Assembly (NCBI GenBank): GCA_002455215.1
Contig: DKKK01000053.1
Location: 9,596 to 14,705, forward strand
Length of the DNA: 5,110 bases
Direction of reading: 5' to 3'
From: Anaerolineales bacterium UBA6668
GTDB lineage: Bacteria; Chloroflexota; Anaerolineae; Anaerolineales; UBA6668
The translations under genes and the position numbers were made by a program. Below are positions 1-4,012 of the stretch, piece by piece (the first letter of the stretch is position 1; every line of letters begins with the position of its first letter). The notes under the pieces were generated by a model. It saw only the letters and a program-made list of their open reading frames with translations, searched no databases and was not told where the DNA came from.

Positions 1-53
1 CTCAAGTAAAGGTTGGCACTACGGAAAACGCAATTTGTCCCCGTGCCGAGTAT
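1..53 (-). repeat. Intergenic palindromic repeat, copy 1 (possibly cut by the window edge)
   Basis: This stretch ends with GTGCCGAGTAT (43-53), the same 11 bases that end copy 3 at 1045-1055. Reading leftward, the two copies stay alignable for about 43 bases: GGTTG near the outer side, a GGAAAA/AGAAAA box in the middle, a CAATTT segment, then the shared end. The reverse complement starts ATACTCGGCACGGGG, which resembles the TATATTYGACACGGG ends of copies 2 and 4. The left boundary cannot be placed because the window starts here. A shorter echo of the outer part (AGTAAAGG) recurs at about 56-68. No coding sequence is apparent in 1-192. Confidence 0.6.
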
Positions 54-136
54 CGAGTAAAGTAAAGGCATTGGTATTTTGCTTGTTATGCCAACTTGAA
101 TTTACGCAAATATAGATTTTGGATTTGTCAAACACT

Positions 137-168
137 CCCCAAACTGTAACTGTATTCCAAATTTGGGG
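137..168 (+). promoter_or_regulatory. Leader hairpin just upstream of plsY
   Basis: CCCCAAA (137-143) is perfectly complementary to TTTGGGG (162-168), giving a 7-bp stem with an 18-nt loop. It is followed at once by TTTTC and then, 14 nt further on, by the plsY ribosome binding site. It could act as a weak terminator for transcription entering from the left or as an attenuator-like leader structure. The long loop and short T run make it a poor canonical terminator, so the function is open. No convincing sigma-70 promoter was found in 54-136; TATAGA at 112-117 has no well-spaced -35 box. Confidence 0.3.
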
Positions 169-192
169 TTTTCACTGCAAAAAGGTGAACGT

Positions 193-906
193 ATGCTTTC
201 TACAAATTTATTCATAACAATTGGCATGTTGATTGTGGCATACCTGTTGGGCTCTATTCCAATGGGTTTACTGGTGGTTAAATTGTTTTCCGGCAAAGAT
301 GTCCGAGATGTGGGTAGCGGGCGCACTGGCGGTACAAACGCAATGCGAGCGGCTGGTTTTTGGGCAGGCTTTACCACAGCGATGTTGGATGTGTTAAAAG
401 GTGCTGTGGCAGTGTGGTTGATGCGCCTAGCCTTGCAGAATGAATGGCCGTTTGCGCATGTTTTGGCTGGGGCGACTGCCGTTTTGGGGCACAACTATTC
501 GCTCTTCTTGTCCGAATTTCACCGCGATGAAAAAGGCAAACTGCACATCAAGTTTGGCGGCGGTGCGGGCGGTGCGCCTGCAGTTGGGGGCGCAACTGGT
601 TTGTGGGTTTGGAGTCCTTTTATCATCATCCCACTGGGCGCACTCATCCTGTTTGGTATTGGCTATGCCAGTGTCACCACCCTATCGGTAGGTTTACTTG
701 CCATCTTGATTTTGTCCATCTTGGCGCTACTCAAGGTTTCGCCGTGGATGTATGTCTTGTACGGCTTTTTGGTGCTAGTATTGCAAATTTGGGCATTGCG
801 TCCCAATTTGGTGCGCCTGATGAACGGAACCGAACGCCTTGTGGGCTGGCGTGCCAAGCGACTTACTGGTAAAATGACTGCCGACCCGACTCAAAGTCAG
901 GAATAA
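193..906 (+). CDS. plsY: Acyl-phosphate:glycerol-3-phosphate acyltransferase PlsY
   Basis: PlsY is an integral membrane enzyme that transfers an acyl group from acyl-phosphate to glycerol-3-phosphate, giving lysophosphatidic acid, the first step of phospholipid synthesis. The 237-residue protein shows the three family motifs in order: GSIPMGLL (20-27), DVGSGRTGGTNAMR (39-52) and the glycine-rich KFGGGAGGAPAVGG (120-133). GH (99-100) precedes the third motif, and the NLVRLMNGTE tail (205-214) is typical of the family. About six or seven hydrophobic segments are spread over the chain. The start at ATG 193 is chosen because AAAGGTGA (181-188) lies at ideal distance; an in-frame TTG at 163 would sit in the leader hairpin and lacks such a site. 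Compared with most PlsY proteins, the third motif has alanine (125) where GGKGVA has lysine, and a charged insert of about 12 residues (107-118) lies in the loop before it. I believe this variant form is usual in Chloroflexota. It appears to be transcribed alone. Confidence 0.93.
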   Translation: MLSTNLFITIGMLIVAYLLGSIPMGLLVVKLFSGKDVRDVGSGRTGGTNAMRAAGFWAGFTTAMLDVLKGAVAVWLMRLALQNEWPFAHVLAGATAVLGHNYSLFLSEFHRDEKGKLHIKFGGGAGGAPAVGGATGLWVWSPFIIIPLGALILFGIGYASVTTLSVGLLAILILSILALLKVSPWMYVLYGFLVLVLQIWALRPNLVRLMNGTERLVGWRAKRLTGKMTADPTQSQE

Positions 907-933
907 TGCGTTAGGGTTATACTCGACAATGTT

Positions 934-1006
934 TATATTCGACACCGATGGCAACACGCTTTTTTTCATAAGGGAAAAGCATAAGTCTGACCCCGTGTCA
1001 AATATA
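934..1006 (-). repeat. Intergenic palindromic repeat, copy 2 (73 bp)
   Basis: The element is bounded by TATATTCGACAC (934-945) and GTGTCAAATATA (995-1006), which are inverted copies of each other apart from one base. Inside are GCTTTTTTT (958-967), AGGGAAAAGC (971-980) and TCTGACCCC (986-994); the GCTTTT and AAAAGC parts can pair into an inner hairpin. Its reverse complement aligns over its whole 73 bp with copy 4 at 3861-3933, needing only a few single-base gaps. It lies entirely between plsY and the next gene. A partial extra end, TATACTCGACA (918-928), stands 16 bp to its left. Confidence 0.8.
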
Positions 1007-1055
1007 AATTCGGGTTGCCGCTTAAGAAAAGCACAATTTTATCTGTGCCGAGTAT
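1003..1055 (-). repeat. Intergenic palindromic repeat, copy 3 (about 53 bp)
   Basis: This shorter copy abuts copy 2 and shares its TATA end. The left end reads TATAAATTCGG (1003-1013) and the right end GTGCCGAGTAT (1045-1055). In between come GGTTGCCGCTTAAG, an AAAAGCACAATTTT segment and TCTGTGCC. Over its right-hand 43 bases it matches copy 1 at about two thirds of positions even without gaps, with 11 identical end bases. The shorter length and weaker palindrome suggest a degenerate or internally deleted copy. Together with copy 2 it fills nearly the whole plsY to small-protein gap, whose remaining bases (907-917 and 1056-1080) show nothing clear. Confidence 0.65.
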
Positions 1056-1080
1056 GCAAGTAATTTATTTTTTTTGTTCT

Positions 1081-1200
1081 ATGTCAAACAATAACCAAAA
1101 CCGCCGCCAAAAACGCTCGCAACGAAATTTTGCCATCATCGGTGCGCTTATTGCTGTACTGATGATTTTGTCTTATATTTTGCCGTTTTTCCAACGCTAA
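1081..1200 (+). CDS. Small single-pass membrane protein, function unknown
   Basis: This 39-residue protein has an N-terminal polar and strongly basic part (residues 1-16, rich in Asn, Gln and Arg). A single hydrophobic helix follows (about 17-36) and the tail is short, ending FFQR. The positive-inside pattern predicts a cytoplasmic N-terminus. A strong terminator starts 21 nt after the stop codon, which supports a real gene. ATG 1081 is preferred because the protein then starts with a soluble polar tail. In-frame alternatives at 1054 (ATG) and 1015 (TTG) would add residues encoded by the repeat and by a T-rich stretch. No ribosome binding site precedes 1081; the upstream bases are a T run, so translation may be leaderless or weak. 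Similar very short basic-plus-helix proteins are, as I recall, common as hypotheticals in Chloroflexota. No function can be assigned. Confidence 0.6.
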   Translation: MSNNNQNRRQKRSQRNFAIIGALIAVLMILSYILPFFQR

Positions 1201-1221
1201 ATATTCGTCAAACCCAAAAAG

Positions 1222-1253
1222 AAAAGCCGAAGGTCTTGCACTTCGGCTTTTTT
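1222..1253. terminator. Bidirectional rho-independent terminator between convergent genes
   Basis: AAAAGCCGAAG (1222-1232) pairs perfectly with CTTCGGCTTTT (1241-1251) around an 8-nt loop, and the T run continues to 1253. On the opposite strand the hairpin is followed by CTTTTCTTTTTGGG, so it can also stop transcription arriving from the minus-strand PspC gene, which ends at 1278. It separates the small-protein gene from the sigma-factor operon. Confidence 0.9.
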
Positions 1254-1277
1254 CGCTTGGCAAATGCGGAATATACT

Positions 1278-1475
1278 TTACGCTCTGGGGATGATAATCC
1301 AAAGGAGTAAGTAGGGTACTAGCCCGGGGATGCCACCCGGAATCAAGGCAATCAAAAACGCCAGGCGTACCCAAAAGGTGGGGATGCCGAAGAAGTCTGC
1401 AATGGCGCCGCACACACCAAAAAAGACGCGATTACTGGCACGGCGGCGTAAGGAACGATAAGGGGATTGAGTCAT
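1278..1475 (-). CDS. PspC-domain small membrane protein
   Basis: The 65-residue protein is essentially one PspC domain: a basic start (SLRRRASNRVFFGVCGAIADFF, residues 8-29), the GVCGAIADFFGI core, WVRLAF, then a hydrophobic segment with GG and the hallmark ending PYLLLWIIIP (54-63). PspC proteins sit in the cytoplasmic membrane and take part in phage-shock or envelope-stress responses in several bacteria; stand-alone short forms like this are widespread but rarely tested. The domain begins a few residues after the ATG at 1475, so that start is chosen over longer in-frame reads that would run back into the preceding gene. No ribosome binding site is visible; the 49-nt gap upstream is T-rich on this strand. 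It is probably the last gene of the ECF sigma operon, ending at the bidirectional terminator. Confidence 0.85.
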   Translation of the reverse strand: MTQSPYRSLRRRASNRVFFGVCGAIADFFGIPTFWVRLAFLIALIPGGIPGLVPYLLLWIIIPRA

Positions 1476-1524
1476 AGGAATAAAAACGTAAAAAATAGAA
1501 AGGTTGTGAGCGCAAGGACATGCG

Positions 1525-2547
1525 TTACTGACTGATGGCTTGTGATGCGTTGGTTGGCTTGTAGGGTTGACGACCCAGCCGGGACAGCACTGCCGCTCCA
1601 CACCCAACCGAGCTAACCCCCAGCAACAATAGCCAAGAGCTCAGCCAAGCCCACGGCACAAATTGTGCCACCACTTGTAAAAATGCCGCACTCAGCGAGA
1701 GAAAAAACACACCCGCCACACCTACCCACAGTGGAGAATAGTGGTCAGGTTTTAGATATCGCACGGCAAATGCTTGTGCCAGCAGATTGCCCATACTAAT
1801 CCAGCCAAACAATGCCACAATGCTGACCACCACCCAAAAGGCAACGGTAACGGGTGAAAGAACGCAGGTGAGTGCAAGCAAATTAATAACGAAGCCAATC
1901 GGGAGTAACAGGATCAGGCTTAGGATGCCGGTGAAGGAACTTTCGAGCGGATGCTGTCTGATAGTTTGCCCAACCATGCCAACTTGCTGTGGAAAAACTG
2001 CCAACACCACCAAAGACAACGCGGTGACTCCGATAACGCTAGCAAGCCCTTCACGCCAAGCGCTTGTCAAATCTGTTATTTTTTGCTGGATTAAGCCCAT
2101 AAAACTATTGGCTAGGGCGTTTGTTGCGTCTTCGGGCGCATTGGTTGGGCTTTCGGCGGGTTTGTTTGCCACCTCATCAGTGGATTCGCCCAAAAATTCA
2201 CCCGCAATCAAAGATTTATCACCATTGACATCCAGCGAATCGGCAAGATAGATTGTGCCTCCCAAGACGGTTAAATCCCCGTCAATTTCGCCCCCCAAAT
2301 TGGCTGTACCAGAGATAATCACTACGTCGCCTACCACCAAAGCATCTTCATCCAGTGTAAATGTGCCATTGATTAATACAATCGTGCCGGTGTGGGTTTC
2401 GCCCGCATTTAGTACAAAGCTACCATTGGTGATGACTTTATCGTCTGTAGTTTGTGCCAAACTGGTGCGAAAAGGCACAACTAGCAAGCCTATCAGCAAA
2501 ACGAGCCAAACCCAGCGGAAAGTAGGAGTGAAGGATGAGTTAATCAT
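1525..2547 (-). CDS. Bactofilin-like (polymer-forming) protein with signal peptide and membrane helices
   Basis: The 340-residue protein has four parts. Residues 1-31 form a classic signal peptide (FRW, then a leucine/valine core) with a likely cut after SLA31. Residues 38-116 contain short beta-rich repeats with recurring Gly-Asp turns, such as GTIVLINGTFTL, DVVIISGTANLG and GDLTVLGGTIYL, which resemble the right-handed beta-helix of bactofilin or polymer-forming cytoskeletal proteins. Residues 117-147 form a Ser/Pro/Asn/Glu-rich linker. Residues 168-325 hold about five or six hydrophobic segments. ATG 2547 is chosen because it gives the signal peptide directly and overlaps the stop of the anti-sigma gene by 8 nt (ATGATTAA), implying translational coupling; the frame is open much further upstream but there only shadows that gene. 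No ribosome binding site precedes it. The repeat domain is predicted to lie outside the cytoplasm, unlike ordinary cytoplasmic bactofilins. The precise role is unknown; an envelope-structure function under ECF control is inferred from context. Confidence 0.8.
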   Translation of the reverse strand: MINSSFTPTFRWVWLVLLIGLLVVPFRTSLAQTTDDKVITNGSFVLNAGETHTGTIVLINGTFTLDEDALVVGDVVIISGTANLGGEIDGDLTVLGGTIYLADSLDVNGDKSLIAGEFLGESTDEVANKPAESPTNAPEDATNALANSFMGLIQQKITDLTSAWREGLASVIGVTALSLVVLAVFPQQVGMVGQTIRQHPLESSFTGILSLILLLPIGFVINLLALTCVLSPVTVAFWVVVSIVALFGWISMGNLLAQAFAVRYLKPDHYSPLWVGVAGVFFLSLSAAFLQVVAQFVPWAWLSSWLLLLGVSSVGCGAAVLSRLGRQPYKPTNASQAISQ

Positions 2548-3136
2548 GGCGAGCGCGAGCGAATTGCAAGTGAAGGTTGGGCTGAACCAAACGCAACCAG
2601 TAAAAACCTGCCATTGGTAGGAGCAATAGCAAAGCGAAACTAGCTGGTTGAGAGAGCAGATAATCGAGTGCGATGCGGCTGACAGCCCGCAAAACCATGA
2701 GAAGGGACAATGCAATTCTGGCAAAGGCTGTGCCAAATCCGAATAGTACTTTGGGTAACCAGCCAGCATTTTGGGTCAAGCTTGGGAGTAACCACCACAA
2801 CGCAATTCCTCCGAGCAGGAGCGCAACGGCACTCCACAAAGTAATGAGTGTGCTAGTCGATAAAATAAAAGTGAGCCACCGTTTGCGCAAACGTGTTCGG
2901 TGTAGCTCTTTTTGACGTTGGAGCGCGATACCCTGTCGGATACCTGCCATCAGGCTGGTGGGGGCAGGCATGAGCGGTGTATGGGTGAACATTTGGTGAA
3001 CTGCTTGCATGGTTTGCCAGGCTTGGCGTGTGGTCTCAGATTGTGCAAGGGACAATTCCAGTTGCAGTTCTTCTGGGGCAGAAAGTTCTTGCGAAAGCGC
3101 ACGGCTCATTTGGGTGAAGGTGGCATGTTGGTTCAT
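2540..3136 (-). CDS. Membrane anti-sigma factor (probable), cysteine-free
   Basis: The 198-residue protein is assigned mainly from position: it follows the ECF sigma gene by 4 nt. It also has anti-sigma architecture. Residues 1-75 form a helical cytoplasmic domain; LSQELSAPEELQLELSLAQSE (14-34) resembles the start of zinc-binding anti-sigma domains, followed by a helix and a PAPTSLMAGIRQGI stretch (57-70) like their end. A basic stretch (79-86) leads into hydrophobic segments at about 89-118, 128-150 and 165-183. The protein has no cysteine at all, so the usual HxxxCxxC zinc site is absent. The start at ATG 3136 is supported by AAAGGA seven bases upstream, formed by the last codons of the sigma gene. 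The expected role is to hold the sigma factor inactive at the membrane until an envelope signal is received. The downstream gene overlaps its stop by 8 nt. Confidence 0.75.
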   Translation of the reverse strand: MNQHATFTQMSRALSQELSAPEELQLELSLAQSETTRQAWQTMQAVHQMFTHTPLMPAPTSLMAGIRQGIALQRQKELHRTRLRKRWLTFILSTSTLITLWSAVALLLGGIALWWLLPSLTQNAGWLPKVLFGFGTAFARIALSLLMVLRAVSRIALDYLLSQPASFALLLLLPMAGFYWLRLVQPNLHLQFARARHD

Positions 3137-3140
3137 GGCG

Positions 3141-3761
3141 TTATCCTTTTGCCAAAGTGGCGGGAGTAGTAGGTGAAATTTTGGGGATACGTTTGCTTGC
3201 GCTAGGTTGGGCTTGCATTTGCTGGGCAAGCGTGGCACGGGCGCGGTGCAGGCGACTTTTTACGGCACTGATAGAAGTTTGTGTGATTTTTGCAATCTCG
3301 TCGTAGGAACAATCCAGCCAGTACAGTAAAACGATCATCACACGGTCATTCTCGGGGAGCGTGTGCAACAATTTTTGAATTTGTTGCGATTGCTCGTTGC
3401 GTAATACCTGCTCTTCCGGGTGTAAGGCCGGGTCAGAGATGGCAGGCTCGGCGGAAAGCGGCTCGTCTAGGGATAGAAATAGAAAACGGCGTTTCCGAAT
3501 AATGTCTACGCAATGGTTGCTGGCAATGGCATACAGCCAACTTTTGAATGAGTATTGCGAATCAAAACTGCTCAGTCGTGAATACGCTTTGATAAAAACT
3601 TCTTGCGCGGCGTCTTCTGCCGCAAAAGAGTCATCCAACATGCGAAAAGCCAAATTGTATATACCAATTTGATAGCGTTCTACCAATTGGTAAAACACGC
3701 TTTCATCACCAGCACGGATTTGTTGGACAAGGTCTAAATCTTCAAGCATACTCATAAGCAT
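3141..3761 (-). CDS. ECF-family RNA polymerase sigma factor (sigma-70 group 4)
   Basis: The 206-residue protein has the two domains that define ECF sigma factors. Region 2 spans about residues 8-93, with GDESVFYQLVERY, the core-binding DAAQEVFIKAY (50-60) and the -10 recognition part FKSWLYAIASNHCVDIIRKRR (72-92). Region 4 spans about 124-180, with LPENDRVMIVLLYWLDCSYDEIAKI and the helix-turn-helix part SISAVKSRLHRAR (163-175). There is no region 1 or 3, as expected. A loosely conserved, proline-rich linker (93-120) and a 25-residue basic tail complete the length. Three in-frame ATGs (3761, 3755, 3749) lie close together and none has a clear ribosome binding site, so the start is uncertain by up to four residues. 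It is the first gene of the four-gene unit and directs RNA polymerase to stress promoters, probably including its own. The exact ECF group cannot be named from sequence alone. Confidence 0.95.
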   Translation of the reverse strand: MLMSMLEDLDLVQQIRAGDESVFYQLVERYQIGIYNLAFRMLDDSFAAEDAAQEVFIKAYSRLSSFDSQYSFKSWLYAIASNHCVDIIRKRRFLFLSLDEPLSAEPAISDPALHPEEQVLRNEQSQQIQKLLHTLPENDRVMIVLLYWLDCSYDEIAKITQTSISAVKSRLHRARATLAQQMQAQPSASKRIPKISPTTPATLAKG

Positions 3762-3807
3762 TCAATGGGCATCTTTTTGATGGTTACAAGAAAACGATGC
3801 TGTTTAC

Positions 3808-3835
3808 TATACGTTAGTTTTATCAAAAAGTTGCA
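3808..3835 (-). promoter_or_regulatory. Candidate ECF-type promoter of the sigma operon
   Basis: Reading on the minus strand, TGCAAC (3835-3830) and CGTATA (3813-3808) are separated by exactly 16 nt. This matches the general ECF promoter form: an AAC-containing -35 box and a CGT-containing -10 box. It is close to the Bacillus SigW consensus TGAAAC, 16 nt, CGTA. Transcription would start near 3800, leaving a leader of about 40 nt before ATG 3761. Such a site would make the sigma factor autoregulated, the common arrangement. A housekeeping promoter reusing TATAGT (3811-3806) is possible, but its TTGCAA box would be 19 nt away, which is long. Confidence 0.6.
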
Positions 3836-3860
3836 AAAATTAGCAAAAGTTTACTACAAT

Positions 3861-3933
3861 TATATTCGACACGGGTCAGAGCTTTGCTTTTTTCCCTAGA
3901 GAAAAAGTACAGTTTTTATTCGCGTCGGATATA
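3861..3933 (+). repeat. Intergenic palindromic repeat, copy 4 (73 bp)
   Basis: The ends are TATATTCGACAC (3861-3872) and GCGTCGGATATA (3922-3933), inverted copies with a few mismatches. Inside lie GGGTCAGA (3873-3880), a GCTTTTTTCCC stretch and a self-complementary core TTTTTCCCTAGAGAAAAA (3888-3905) able to form a hairpin. It has the same 73-bp length as copy 2 but lies in the opposite orientation. It sits in the divergent gap (3762-4012) between the sigma-factor and nucleotidyltransferase genes, 25 bp outside the -35 box of the candidate ECF promoter. The rest of that gap holds the promoter and an A-rich tract (3946-3961). Confidence 0.8.
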
Positions 3934-3978
3934 GAAGCAATTTTTGAAAAAAAAAGAAAAACCTGTCAATCGGCAGAA

Positions 3979-3987
3979 TGGTAACAT
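3979..3987 (+). promoter_or_regulatory. Weak candidate extended -10 promoter for the nucleotidyltransferase gene
   Basis: TGG followed by TAACAT reads as an extended -10 element (TGn plus a -10 hexamer matching TATAAT at four positions). Transcription from here would start near 3994 and give a leader of about 20 nt. No good -35 hexamer lies at the right distance; TTGAAA at 3945-3950 is too far. It is listed because it is the best candidate in the gap, not because it is convincing. Confidence 0.25.
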
Positions 3988-4012
3988 TTGTTTCATTGCC
4001 CCCACCCGTTTC

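Noticed and set aside
102..494. 130-residue open frame on the minus strand opposite plsY
   Set aside because: It is fully antisense to a confidently assigned gene, is Pro/Ala/Thr-rich with no domain features, and has no ribosome binding site or promoter context.
934..1055. Possible CRISPR array
   Set aside because: The repeats are palindromic, differ in length, abut each other and vary in sequence. There are no regular unique spacers and no cas genes.
1084..1413. 109-residue minus-strand frame across the terminator
   Set aside because: It runs through the strong hairpin at 1222-1253, is antisense to the small protein and out of frame with the PspC gene, and has an irregular His/Arg/Pro composition.
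1476..1524. Possible ECF-type promoter directly upstream of the PspC gene
   Set aside because: ACAAC and CGTTTT are present on the minus strand but only 14 nt apart, too close for an ECF promoter. The run of T makes such matches easy by chance.
1787..2251. 154-residue plus-strand frame, followed by another at 2255-2620
   Set aside because: Both are antisense to the bactofilin-like gene. Their Ser/Thr/Pro/Lys-rich composition is what the complement of its hydrophobic codons gives.
2548..2769. Upstream extension of the bactofilin-like frame
   Set aside because: The extension only shadows the anti-sigma gene in another frame. The ATG at 2547 gives an immediate signal peptide and a coupled overlap.
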